Positions 35,115-46,485 of a DNA stretch of 64,000 nucleotides are shown in pieces. Every line of letters begins with the position of its first letter. The first letter of the stretch is position 1. Both the position numbers and the translations under genes were made by a program. Below the pieces are notes generated by a model. It did not search any database. It saw only the letters and a list, made by a program, of their open reading frames with translations, and was not told the DNA's origin. Origin of the DNA: Apodospora peruviana (taxonomy: Eukaryota > Ascomycota > Sordariomycetes > Sordariales > Lasiosphaeriaceae); the NCBI GenBank assembly GCA_033439685.1, contig JAUEDM010000004.1, forward strand, positions 1,240,001 through 1,304,000, in the 5' to 3' direction.

Positions 35115-36290
35115 GAGAAGTGTCTAACTAACAAAAGGGGGATGTATTTACAGATCTGGGTTTTAGGTAAACCATTAGGGCTAGCGAGGTAGTGCTTCAA
35201 TCTATCTTTTTCTTTCTTTTTCTATTTATTATATTAACGTAGGTACGCTCTAATGATATATAACTCTTCTGGTCGAATGTCTCCGGTAATTAATCATAAC
35301 GGAGGGAAAGTGTAATTTTCGCTATTGGAATTTTAACCAAGGTTCACTTTGCAACTGGAAATCATACTACTCCCCTAGGTATTAATACAAAGCTGAATGG
35401 ATTTAAAGTAATGTAATGTGACGGTCGGTGCCATTGAGCCTTGATTGAATTGATTGTGACCGTCAACGGTATATAACCCGTTAGAATTCCGAAGGTTGGC
35501 TGGCACTTTTGGTATTCTGGCATCCTTTTGCGATTGAGGAGGGTTTGGTGTAATGGTTTGGGTTATTGCACTGGCTCGTCACATGTAATATTAAAAAAGA
35601 TGGAAATGAATGCTATAAAGACTTTAGCGGACTTTAGTAGCTGCCTTTACAGGTCTACCTAACCTGAACGCCTTTTAAGCCGTTCTCACAACCCTACTCG
35701 ATCCGCCTTGTGGAAGAGGTGTGCCACCGCTGTTACGAGAAAGATAGCCTTGGATCTGACCGTTGTCTTCGCCAGAGTCGAGGACACGCTGGTCTTGGTC
35801 GTCTTCCTTATCGGCTTCCTTACCGTCATCCTAAGCGTTCTAGACCGGATCGTATCAAAAGTATCGGGGTCTAGGATGGTACGTACTCTGCTCAACACAG
35901 CAAGGCCATATCGACAGATGCTAACCGGAGACGCCGCTATCCTAGATCATGATAAGAAATACGGTAAGAAAGCTGGTAGGGAAGCCAGGCAATGGGCTAC
36001 CAAATCTGATTTCAAGGTTCTCAGCAGGATGGTTGACGAGAATGACATGTCAGAGAACAGAATATGATCCGCGGCTGCCGTTCCATCGAGACCAAGCATC
36101 CAATCATCAACAGCGAAGAGATCACGGCACGCACACATGGCAGAGATCGGCAATATATTTGACATCTTTTTATCTCTGCCCCTGAGTTCGCCAGTCGAAA
36201 AGGGGGTCGAAACCGCCGCCCTGGCTGCTCTCTATAACTCCCACTTCCAAACCAACACACACAATAATCCCACATGCTACATCCCTCCGT
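35115..36290. other. Spacer with a possible coding relic
   Basis: The first 500 bp are AT-rich and featureless. From about 35690 to 36120 both strands show longer open frames (119 codons plus; a minus-strand pair broken by a stop) with protein-like but unrecognised composition. No gene is called. Confidence 0.4.
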
Positions 36291-37301
36291 TTACAAATCC
36301 ACAACAGTCACCGGATGAGTCGCCCTGCCCGTATTACCATACATAACAGCAGCGTTGACAAACAAACCGCCATTGTTCGACCCAGGACCCAGCATCACCC
36401 ACTTCCATATCACGCTATTCAGCCCATACCACAAAACGGCAAACGCATCCCTCCAGGCGCCAGCAGCGCCGCTGCTCAGCGGTAGCAGCAGGTCACGGAG
36501 CGGACCACCTTTCCTCGGCCGGGCCATGAGCGACTCGTATGCGCGCTGGCACTCGTCAAAATACACAGGCTCACGGCCGTGGCCCCAGTGTACGTGTCCA
36601 AAAACGTGCAGCTTGGGTTTGATCCTCCAAACCTCCTCCAGCAAACCGGTGCACCCGACTCCCCCCAGATCGCGGTGGTACGCCGGCGGCGTGTGCGTGA
36701 CCAGCACGTCGGTCTCATCCGGCACGGTCCCGGCCCACGGGTGCAGACGACGGTCGTACTGGAACGCAAAGTTGGAGTCCGGCCCCTCGCCACAATCGGG
36801 CACCGCGCCCGACCCGTACAGATTAAGCTTCCTGCCGCCCTTGAACTCGAGCGTCACCGCGCTGTTCTCTAGGTAGACCATCCCTTTGAAATCTAGACTC
36901 TGCTCGTCATCCTTCGCCCTGACGTTGGGGTCAAACCACGAGTCGTGGTTGCCGCACACAAACACCTTGTGGCGGTGCGGCAGGCTCGCGAGCCAGTCCA
37001 GCTGGCGCTGGATGGCTCGCCTGCTCCCGTCGACGGTGAGGTCGCCGCAGTGGATCAGGAGGTCGCCGTTCGGGATTTTGTGGGGTGGCAGGATGGTGTC
37101 GTGCGTGTCTGACAGGCAGACCACGCGGATGGGCGGCTTGTCGGTGGGCACGTGGAACGGCCTGCCCCGGAGAAAGAGGATGAGACTGTAAAGGCTGGCC
37201 ATGAGCCAGCGCAGCGGGGAGTCAAATAAGAGCTTGTCGATGATGGTTGGCGGCTCCCAGGTGTTGGGCCGGCGGAGGCCGAGCCATTTCAGGAGACCCA
37301 T
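36291..37301 (-). CDS. Calcineurin-like metallophosphoesterase
   Basis: A single exon encodes 336 residues. The five metal-binding blocks of the family are visible in order: CLSDTHD, HCGDLTVDG, VCGNHDSWF, VTHTPP and FGHVHWGHG. A hydrophobic stretch at about 32-45 (LMASLYSLILFL) could be a membrane anchor. The layout resembles the MPPED1/MPPED2 and Ser/Thr phosphatase-like group found widely in ascomycetes. It is expected to hydrolyse phosphomono- or diesters with two metal ions; the substrate is unknown. The first ATG of the frame is used. Confidence 0.88.
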   Translation of the reverse strand: MGLLKWLGLRRPNTWEPPTIIDKLLFDSPLRWLMASLYSLILFLRGRPFHVPTDKPPIRVVCLSDTHDTILPPHKIPNGDLLIHCGDLTVDGSRRAIQRQLDWLASLPHRHKVFVCGNHDSWFDPNVRAKDDEQSLDFKGMVYLENSAVTLEFKGGRKLNLYGSGAVPDCGEGPDSNFAFQYDRRLHPWAGTVPDETDVLVTHTPPAYHRDLGGVGCTGLLEEVWRIKPKLHVFGHVHWGHGREPVYFDECQRAYESLMARPRKGGPLRDLLLPLSSGAAGAWRDAFAVLWYGLNSVIWKWVMLGPGSNNGGLFVNAAVMYGNTGRATHPVTVVDL

Positions 37302-38153
37302 TGTAATGTTGGTAGTTGTTGCGTAAAATAATTGTTGTTGTGGTGAGATGAGGTGAGTCGATGTCCGGCGACGATGGCGATGATATCATGTGGTGTTCCT
37401 TAGGTAGACAGGTGTTAGGGACCTTGGCACGGGCGAGTGGGGGGTTCAAAGCGATACTGCTGGTGTTGCGGCAAAGAGCACACCTCAGACATAAACAAAA
37501 GTCCATTCATTGTCCGCCCATCTGGGTTCTCTCACCGAAGGCGAAAACAGAGAATAAAAAGTGAGGTAGGTGAGTGGCTGATGAGGTGCAAAGCTCCGAT
37601 CGCTGGATGGGTAACCTTTAAGCAGCATCCTGCAATTATCTACCCCAATCCGTGGACGTGAGCTCGCAGCGTCTCTTTCTCCTGCGTCAAGGGCTCACCA
37701 CGACGCTGCGCTCCAAGTATACTGCGCTAGAATTAGTGTGCAGCAGTTCAGGTCCCAATGGATCGATCGTTCAACATGAGAAATTATGACGCCATTGTTC
37801 TTGTTCAGAGGGTACCCCAAGTGCCTTACGGGTTAATTAAAATTTATATACATATCAGCTCAGGAGCTGCGCACCAAAACATCAACATTCAGTTCTCCTC
37901 GCCCGTCGCTCACGGGCAAGAATCAGGTCCCTTTTGTTGCCGAAACCCATCCCTATACACCAAAAATACCCAGTCTCGCTATTCCGAACGAACCAAAGGA
38001 GACGTCATCACATTTTTCACCAAATACATACTGAAGAAGAAGACTAACAAACCAGATAAACCACAAATGCTCCATTGCGCCCCTTTCCGGCCTTTGAGAT
38101 ACTATGCTAATGAAAACCCAATGTGAGGGATGTTCTGTCGTTCCGGTCGGTCC
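37302..38153. other. Spacer between two minus-strand genes
   Basis: 0.85 kb with no supported gene. The 122-codon plus-strand frame at 37758-38126 lacks any motif and lies antisense to the 3' flank of the EMP70 gene. Confidence 0.45.
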
Positions 38154-40503
38154 CTAATCAGCCTTGATGGCCCTGTACGAGGCAAAGTTAGCTCCTATGA
38201 ATTTTGGTAGGGAAAGAAAACTTACCCATATATCCTCCTGACAAACGCATACGCCGTCAAGAACCCAATCGTCCCCGTAAGCAAGCCATACACACAGCAG
38301 GCCATAAAGCTATAACTAAAGAACAACAGACTGCTCAGGAATCCCGTGATGTGCAGCTTCATGAAATAATACCACACGCAATACGCAAACACCCACACGG
38401 CACTCCCGCCGCCCACCATAAAACTCTGCCACCACCAATGATAGTTCTCGGCGCACAGCTGAATATAAATCGTCACGACCGTCACCTCGGCAATAGTCAA
38501 GACCAAAATCGCTGACACCACCGCCAGGAACCCAAACACGTAATAGTACCCGCTCTTATCCTGCCACATGGACTGAAACACAAACAACAGCTCGATAAAA
38601 ATAACCGCAAATGGAATTAGGCCCGCCAGGAGCGCCGTCCTAAGGCCGCGGATGTACCACGCCTGGCTGGGGATCTGCCGCGGCACGCTGCTCGTCTTGG
38701 TCGGGTGCTCCCACCCAGCGCCATGGCGCACGAAACCGTACCACGAACCCACATACACCAGCGGCACCTGGATGCACAACCACAGCGCGATGATAGCAAT
38801 CAGCGTGCCGAACGGGATCGCCGTGCTCGACGCCTGCGCCCAGACAAACAGGTTCAGCACAAACACGAACCCGAACAGCAACCCAGGAAACAGCAGCGCC
38901 GTCACCACCGTGTTGCGGCGCCAGTCCTGCCCGCCAAAAGTCCTGTACACGCGCGCAGAGAAGTAGCCCGAGAAGACGCCGGCGAAGACAAATAACCCGA
39001 CGCCGAAACTGATAAAGCCGCCGCGAAAGCTAGGATTCAGAATCCCCAGCGCGCTCAGCAGCACGAGCCCGACCGCCATGAAGAACAGCTGCATGCCCGA
39101 GCCCACGAGCGGCGCGAGGAGGTGGCCGTTCCGCGGCGTGCGGAACACGTCGCCGTGCAACAGCTTCCAGCCCGTGACGTCCTCCAACGCCTCGTCGTCG
39201 GTTAAGTAGTCGTCGGCCTCGTTAATATCGGCGGTGGCGTCGCCTTGGTCCAGAAATCCGGCGGAGGGCTTTTCCCGCAACGGTGTTCGCGAGCCGCTAC
39301 TGCTGCTGCCCGGTTTAGTCTTCCGTTGCTTCATCAACGCGCGCGCCACCGCCTTGGCCTCCTCCACGGACGATTCCCTGTTATATCCCTTGATGTCGCT
39401 CCGGACCGTCCTGGCCACAATCATAAGCACGATGCCCGTGAGCAGGCCGCAGATGATGAGCGAGTTGACGATGGCCAACCAATGGATCCTCGACCCTTCC
39501 TCCTGGTTCACAAAGTACAGATCCCACCGCCTGTTCCACTCGACCGAGTTATCCTCGCGAAAGTAGACCGAGTACGTATATGGGATGGTGAGCTTGGCGT
39601 TGTCGTCCTCATTGCTGTTGTCGTCTTCGTACTCCTCCGGATAGTATGACGAATGCGGGTACTGGATGGCCAGGTCGGACGTCTTGTTGGGCGGCATGTA
39701 GAGCTCGAAGCTCTGCTGGACGTCGTGGAGGTCGACCGGGCAGCCCTCTGCGTCTCGCTTGTTGCCGGGGCCGATGCTCTTTGGGTAGACCTCGAAGCCG
39801 ACAATGACCTGGCCACCCCTGTCGCCGGCCTTGCCGGGCGCGCGGCGGTAGCGGATCACGATGGTGTGGTGGTTGTTCAGGAAGTAGCGGGGCCGCCCCC
39901 CGGAGGAGTGGTCCGTGTAGCCCAGCTTGAAGCCCGCAGCGTAGTACTTGCGCGACTTGTCCACCGTCACGAAGCTGGTGGCACCGGGCAGATTGTCCAC
40001 GATCCACTCGACCACGTAACCGTCCTGAACCATCTGTCGCGCCCGCCGCAGGTCCTTCCGGGTGATTTCACGGCTGCACAGATAGTTGCACTGCGTGTCG
40101 CGCTTCATTGTCAGGTCCATGTCAGACGCCGTGATGCGGTCACCGCGCAGGACCTCGCCGAGGTTGAGCGGGATGCTCTGCCCGCTGAGGAGACCGCCGC
40201 CGAGCCGACGCTGGCTGGTCGGCGGGCAGACAAAAGGTAGGTCGTAGTAAGCATATTGAAGCTGGGTGTTGTCCGAGTAGACCTTGTTGACCAGCAAAGG
40301 GATCGACTCGTGCTCCTTGTAGCTCTTGATCGACCAGCCTGTAGATGGGGCAAAGCTGCGGGTTAGCCGGGCGACAAAACGCAATTGTGGCGGGCAGAAT
40401 ATCGTCATGGAAGCTTCTTACCCGGAATGTAGAAAGCGTTGACTTGGCAAAGCACCAGGCAGAACCCAATCCACCGCAGTCCTGTCCTGATGGCCCCGTC
40501 CAT
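38154..40503 (-). CDS. TM9 superfamily (EMP70) endomembrane protein
   Basis: Three exons, 40503-40422, 40338-38226 and a 19-bp final exon 38172-38154, give 737 residues. Exon 1 supplies a signal peptide ending in the characteristic FYIPGW start of mature TM9 proteins. The luminal domain carries CNYLCSREI, YRRAPGKAG and FEVYPKSI. The second half has nine predicted membrane helices, with GDVFRTP, FGVGLFVFAG, SGYFSARVY and the EHPTKTSSVPRQIP loop. The last exon adds GAIKAD, the conserved KxD Golgi-retention end; without it the frame would stop at IYG. Family members act in Golgi/endosome sorting, adhesion and metal homeostasis. An acidic/Ser-rich loop sits between the first helix and the others. 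Confidence 0.94.
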
Positions 40504-42169
40504 GGTTGTGTCGTGGTCCCACGTCTCTTTTCCAAACAGCCGCAACTATCCCTGTGTCCAAAGATGTGCGTCGCAATTCAACTTGATGCATTCAACAAGG
40601 TGAGACGGGAGTCTGATTCACGTGGGGGAGGTCCCGGGGGCGAGGTAAGGGATGTATCGCGGCTTCCCGGGGCTTGGGTTTTTCGTTTTTGGTATATCTT
40701 GTGTAATCCGTATGGGTCGCCCCGGCTTCAAATTCAGTGTTTCGGATCGTGGACGTACGTACGGGGCGGAAGCGGAGGTGGTAACGTCTGGGGAGAAGTA
40801 ACGAGTGAAATTGGCACCGAGTACCAGAGCAGGACGCGTTATGTGGTGTAATGCCAAAAAGGGGAGGAGAGACGAATGCGGCGGGCGTCCAAGGGAACAA
40901 CAGGTTGTTTGCTGCTCAGTTAATTGGTAAAACCCGTTATCTCGTTGCTCGTGTGGGTTGTTGTAAAGTACGTGGCAGGCCTGGCCGGTTTTGTTGGTCG
41001 TAGGTAGCCCGTGTCGCGATTTATCCTGTGGGCGGTCGGGTTTGGTTCAAGATATGAAGCAGAAGGTGTCGAACTTCCAGGTTGTTATCTAAACGATGCG
41101 TTACCCCGTATCTTCCACATGTCTCGATGTGGGAAATTTGAAGAGATACCCCCGGCGGAATGCCCGCCAAGGCACGCTAAGTTTAGCCAGAGTGCTCCCC
41201 CCACACGCTCGCGATCCCGCGCGATCGTCCAGCCGATAGCCGGGCAGTTGCCAGCTGTAAGATGCTGACAGGGACCGCTCGGTACTTGTACCCTTTCCAG
41301 GTTCATCCTGAAAATCTTAAAACAAACTGGATTTACCAAGACTTCTGATGATTCCGTTCCATTCCACTTCAAAATCGCGAACTCCATCAACTGTCTTGTA
41401 AGTGTGAGATCTTCTCTCACATTGTAGCCCCTGCCGCTATTTGCAAAAGCGGGTTTGGTAGGTATTTTCGACCCGATAACCTCCTTCCAGAAGGTTGATT
41501 ATATATCTGCAGAAAAGCAGAAGACGAAGACATAACGTAACTAATAAAACAAGTTGAATACTTTCCTCTGCTATTCTTTGCGCTCCGGAGACTAAACCTA
41601 CCTTGATCTCGAAGCAAAGTGCCCATTCTCCGTACAGCGACCACTGACAAATAGGGGTAACCTGATTGCGCCACCAGGTGGATATAAGTGACCATGATCT
41701 GATGTGGCTTGCCTTCTAACACGACAAACCTACAGACGCGTTGTCACAGGACCAGGCTCATCTCATGCCAATCCAACTAGGTAGGCACTTTGTCACGTTG
41801 ATAATAATATGATATCCATGTTGTTTGTTCTTAGCAAAATTCCGTTTTGGTATGTACCCCATTGATTAAGCCCCTTTTAACTTTCCTGCTTCCTTATATC
41901 CAACTATTTTCGGTATCGCATTTTGGTATCTCCTCCTCTAATATCATTGCCAAAAGAATTGTAAAACTAATCGGCTCCCAGAATATCAACGCCGCAACCG
42001 CTTGATTCCAAACCCAGAGTGTGAAGAAAAGAACACCCAGTTTTTTTTTTTTAAAAAAAAAAGAAAAAAGAAAAGAAAAACAGAAAAAGCCTCAGCCTTG
42101 TTATACTTTTTAAACAGTAAACACTCCTTTTTATCACATTCCCCTTGCATAATCAAGCAAGTCTGTCTC
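40504..42169. other. Spacer upstream of the EMP70 gene
   Basis: 1.7 kb with no supported gene on either strand. It includes the T/A hairpin at 42041-42062, which lies just beyond the arrestin stop codon. Confidence 0.45.
42041..42062. repeat. T12A10 inverted repeat
   Basis: Twelve T followed directly by ten A, then an A-rich purine run, about 110 bp downstream of the arrestin stop. In the minus-strand transcript this would be a U/A-rich element near the 3' end. A role in 3' processing is inference. Confidence 0.6.
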
Positions 42170-43786
42170 CTAGCCACTATACCCAGGCAGCATGGCCGTC
42201 TCCCTGAACTGCTGGTCAGGCACCTGCAGCACCCTCGGTCGCAGATGCTCGTCCGCCTCGGCCTCCTGTACGGCCGTCTCGAAACTCGGCAGGCCCGCGG
42301 TGCCTAGATCGTGCTGCAAGTTCGAGTCCACCATCACCTGCAGCGGCAGCACGAGCGTGATGGTGCGGGTGGCCGAACCGACCGCCACCGTGAGCGCGAG
42401 CTGCAGCGTGTAGACCCGTGAGATGATGCACGAGTGGAAGGTCGGGATGAACGTCTTCTTGTCCATCGGGAGACTGAACGAGAGCTGCTGTGTTGTGGTC
42501 TGAAAGATGGGCGAGCCATTCTGCTTCTTCTTGCTCTTCCCGTTCTGTTGCTGGGTGGTTCGCCTTCGACTACTCCTGCTGCTGTTGCTGGGCGCGGCGG
42601 CCGGTGGTGTTCCAGAGTCTGTGTCAGCCGTGTTGTGGTCGCTCGAGTAGCCCGAATCACGCCTCGCACTGGCCGTGATGTGCTGCTGCCACCGCGCGTG
42701 GCTGACCGAGATGGGCGGTAGCGCCGCCGAGGTCGAGTAGATGCCCCTCTTGTCCGAAATAAACTGCTCGCTCCAGTCGCCCAAGTTGGGGAAGCTGCCG
42801 ATGGCCCCGGAGCTGAAGAACGTGTGCGCTGTGACCTTCCCGGATATGCCCGTGACCTTTGGCGGCGCAACGTCGACCGATGTGGGCTCAAACTTGAGAT
42901 TGATCTGTGCCGTCGCGGGAGATAACATGCCGACCCCGTCGAATCGGAGAAGGGCCGGTGGTGGCTGGCTCCCCTCTGCCGTGAGACGGCCGACCTTTGT
43001 TGATAGGACAGTCTTCCGAATCGACTTGGACCCCGACATGTGGTACAGTCTGTCATTATCCGTGACGTTCAGCGGCGGTTCCTCTACGGACGCGGGTAGC
43101 ACGTGTATCGTCTGCGTAGCCTCCATGATCCGGAGCTTGGTTCGGCCCAGGTCTGGCTGGTGGAGTACTCTGCCCTTGATAGAGTACTCGATCTGAGCCA
43201 TCTGCGGAGACATGTCATCCTTTTCCCAGCGGCCCATGGTCGGCGGCAACAAGACGTGCTGGTCCTGGAGGCGGCCACCCAACGTTGGGTGGTTGCAGGC
43301 GTTGATGGTCAGGTGGTTTGGTATGACGAAGTTAAAGGGGAAGGTGTAGGTGTGTCCAGTTTCCAGCACGCGCGGGACTGGATATGATGATTCGGGAATG
43401 GGCATGGCGACCTTGAGCAGGGTGTGTGTGACATCTTGGGGCGCATGCAGTCCGCTCTCGACTCTCGTCCTGGAAGAGCCGACGAGAAGAATCTGGATGG
43501 TGTCAAACCTGACATCTCGCTTAGTGGTGATGGTCAGGTTTCCGGTTATGGGAGAGCCAGAGGTGTAAACCTTGGAGCGAAAGTGATTCTCCAGGTTCAC
43601 TTTGATATCAGACTTGGGGTAGGGCAGCTTCTTGTTGGCGTTGACCAGCAAGGCATCGTTGGGATCGCTGGCTTCGCTGCGTGAGGTCGACGCATTGGAA
43701 GACATAGTGGCAGCTAGGCTTGGCCGATGGGGAGCAACAATGCTGGCATACGGCCCGCTGTAGGGATTGCGGTTGGTGTAAGCCAT
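42170..43786 (-). CDS. Arrestin-like (alpha-arrestin) protein
   Basis: A single exon gives 538 residues from the ATG at 43786. An ATG-less extension and other possible starts up to 43834 are possible, but MAYTNRNPYSG is the first convincing start. An arrestin N-type fold is readable: a strand with DIKVNLENHFRSKVYTSGSPITGNLTI, then TIQILLVGSSRTRV, TYTFPFNFVIPNHL, and the second sheet with LRIMEATQTIHVLP and SLPMDKKTFIPTF. A Ser/Arg/Gln-rich insert (about 390-430) separates parts of the second sheet. Fungal alpha-arrestins recruit Rsp5-type ligases to membrane transporters for endocytosis. I see no clear PPxY motif, so the ligase link is not demonstrated. Confidence 0.8.
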   Translation of the reverse strand: MAYTNRNPYSGPYASIVAPHRPSLAATMSSNASTSRSEASDPNDALLVNANKKLPYPKSDIKVNLENHFRSKVYTSGSPITGNLTITTKRDVRFDTIQILLVGSSRTRVESGLHAPQDVTHTLLKVAMPIPESSYPVPRVLETGHTYTFPFNFVIPNHLTINACNHPTLGGRLQDQHVLLPPTMGRWEKDDMSPQMAQIEYSIKGRVLHQPDLGRTKLRIMEATQTIHVLPASVEEPPLNVTDNDRLYHMSGSKSIRKTVLSTKVGRLTAEGSQPPPALLRFDGVGMLSPATAQINLKFEPTSVDVAPPKVTGISGKVTAHTFFSSGAIGSFPNLGDWSEQFISDKRGIYSTSAALPPISVSHARWQQHITASARRDSGYSSDHNTADTDSGTPPAAAPSNSSRSSRRRTTQQQNGKSKKKQNGSPIFQTTTQQLSFSLPMDKKTFIPTFHSCIISRVYTLQLALTVAVGSATRTITLVLPLQVMVDSNLQHDLGTAGLPSFETAVQEAEADEHLRPRVLQVPDQQFRETAMLPGYSG

Positions 43787-46485
43787 TGCGGAGAGGGTAT
43801 CGCGAACAGTAGCGATCCAACGGATGAGAAGCAATGGCTAATAAGACGGGAAGTTTTGGGTCTTTGTGCTGGGATGTTGCCTTACAAGACGGAACTATAC
43901 GGATGATATGGGAAACCAAACAGCCTCAGGCAGGGGAAGGTGTTGGTCTAAATACCAAGACCTCTTGCAAGCATGTTACCGTGTAAACGATGGTCTGAGT
44001 AGTCGACGACAAAGAACCACATCGGTTTTCTGACTCATAACAAAGAAAACAAGAGCAGAAGCAGAGGGGAGGCATAGCCTGCCGCGCGCCCAGGCTGATG
44101 GGTTAAATTTGCGTGTTCCATCATGGATGGGCACAACGACCATGTCTACCTCGACGTTCCCTGGCCGGTCAGGGGACTGGCCTGGCTCGAGGTGATTGGC
44201 GTATGTCTGTCGAGGATAACAGAGGGTGTAGTGGGGATTGCTGGAAGTGGCCCGTGGTCTCCCGGAAGGGAACACTGCGACGGTGGGAGGTGGGGCTATT
44301 GTTAGCCGGCTGTCTTATCCAACATGTTCCAAGACAACGACACAGGGCGCAGATGGACACGCACGACGTTGGTTTGCAGTGTCACACTCGCCGAGGCCTG
44401 GGCTCGCCACTCTTTCTGCACAGCTTCACTAATTCTGTCTTGTCGAGACCCGAATTGGCGAGGGAGTGCCCGAATTGCAATTGGGGGTCTCGGGGGCTGG
44501 GCATCATGTCAGTTGGTTGTCAACTTGCCCGTGTCAGAGCCACGAGGCAGATGGGGACTTGAGGGGGAATTAGGAGCATTTGAACACTAGACGCACAGGC
44601 CACAACGTGTACCTCAACCTGTCAGCCAGGGCGTTAACATGGAAGTATTTTGTAACGTGCAAGGGTGCTCGCCGGGTTTTAGCGCGTCTTGCTGATCATC
44701 AGGACAACCCCGTCGCCGTTTACGGACCTGACATCAGTTCGTCTTCCTCAAGGGCGTGCCAATTGCGTGCTGCAGACCAGATACTAACCATTCCGCTTAT
44801 TTATTCAGGTCTAACACAGTCATCGGTTGGAGTTCCACCGGTCTCGGATGACAACTCGTCGTCAGTCATCGCGTACTCGACCAAACTCTAGCCCGTAAAG
44901 AGATCGTATTGTTCCTCAAATAAGCAAGGATCGCTAAGGGAACTGTATTTGGCCCCAGTATGGTCAGCCTTGTATTTTTGATTTTGTTAGGATTATCATT
45001 TATCATACGCGCGGTTCTGTCCAGGTTCTTTGAAGGACATTGCAGTAGTGTCGATGATGCCACTTATTACTCCGCGACCCCCCGTACCAATTGGACTTAA
45101 CTGGCAAACAGCTTGTTTGAAGCATATTTCCGTCTCTGTCTGTGACCTGGCGTTATTCGCAACAGTACCAATTCATTGCTACCATGGCAATGGCCAGTGT
45201 CAGACTGAAAGCCTTGCAATTACGGTACGTACTACAGTACGTTTCCCATGTCTTTACCGCTAGTGTAAGTAAGCAAGTACATGGCGGAGCGGCTGTGGGA
45301 GACGTGATTGGAGTGCAGTTACATTTCAGGTCCTGGGATGTGAAGAGTCATATCGCGCGCCGGTCCGCATGGGGAAAGGAAGTTTGGAACCTCCTCACAC
45401 ACCAAACATCTCCGAGACCGACCAACAAGCACGCCGAGACGAAAGAGACTTAGCCAAGGCAATAGATGCACACGCCGTCTTGTGCGTGGGACAGGAAAAT
45501 TTTCTCAATTCGTTTTGAGGAGTGATGAGTCCAAGAGAGTTAAAGCTGTTTCTTTTCTTTAACACAGTCACGGTAGGATACGATACCACCTCAAAGACCA
45601 AAACGGTTGATTAATAATGGGTTTCTTTGCAGAACGAGTACCCTGCCATGAGCACTCACCAATTGAATTGAAAATGATCTGTGAAAGAATAGGTAGTAGG
45701 AGTGATGATATCAAGCGGATCAGCATCCATCTCATCAACTGCCCTAGCAGGCTGGATGTCATTGTCGGACTCACCTCATCATTTCATTCAGAAGAGGTTG
45801 CGCCTTTCGCTCGACATCCGCGGCGGGTCGCAACAGTTGTCGGATCCGGGCCCCAGTCCCGCCCAGGAATATCTTAACAGCGAGCCACAAACCCGAGCGG
45901 CTGGGCCACCAAAGAGCGAACGCCGATCTCGCGGTCGTCGTCCAAATACCGGTAGCAGATGACGGGATGGGACTGAGACTAACGAAAGTGAAACTAAACT
46001 ACCTTACCTTAACTTCTCCACACCCTCTACGGAATACATACGGTTCGTACAAGATTGATGCTACCGGTAATATTCTTCCGTTGAGCCCCCTGTCTTACGA
46101 ACAAGCATATAAAAAAGCTTGTGTGTCACAGCTCACTCTTAGTAATATCGAGATTTCCAAGCTTCAGAAGCTGTGCCTGAGTCACCAAGACCAGACAGGC
46201 GGGCTGTGTGTGGCTTGCTGAAGTAATCCAGTCAATATCTCGATCATTAATAATTTTGAATCCGGTTCCCGCTACTTGCATATTTCTGCCAGACACTGGC
46301 GGCGTGACTCAACCAGAGTTCCTTCCTCCTTATCTAATTGCTCCTTTACGACTTTCTATGCTTCTATAATCTGTGACATAGCAGCCACCCATCGCTTCGT
46401 ACCTATACATCAACTTGGTGATATCTGATGGTGGGATCACGGCAGTCCACCCATTCATTGTGCTTTTTTTTACGTGATTTATCAA
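43787..46485. other. 2.7-kb spacer
   Basis: It lies between the arrestin start and the 3' end of the ZIP transporter. Many short overlapping frames exist, the longest 149 codons at 44113 (+), but none has domains, splice continuity or consistent coding character. Confidence 0.45.

Noticed and set aside
35521..35600. tRNA-like A-box (GGTGTAATGGTT)
   Set aside because: No B-box GGTTCGANTCC at the right distance and no foldable acceptor stem.
39653..40240. 195-codon plus-strand frame antisense to the EMP70 gene
   Set aside because: It is the shadow of the GC-rich coding strand; the minus-strand protein is clearly recognisable.
44113..44562. 149-codon plus-strand frame
   Set aside because: Overlaps several equally long frames in GC-rich DNA; no domain or coding bias.
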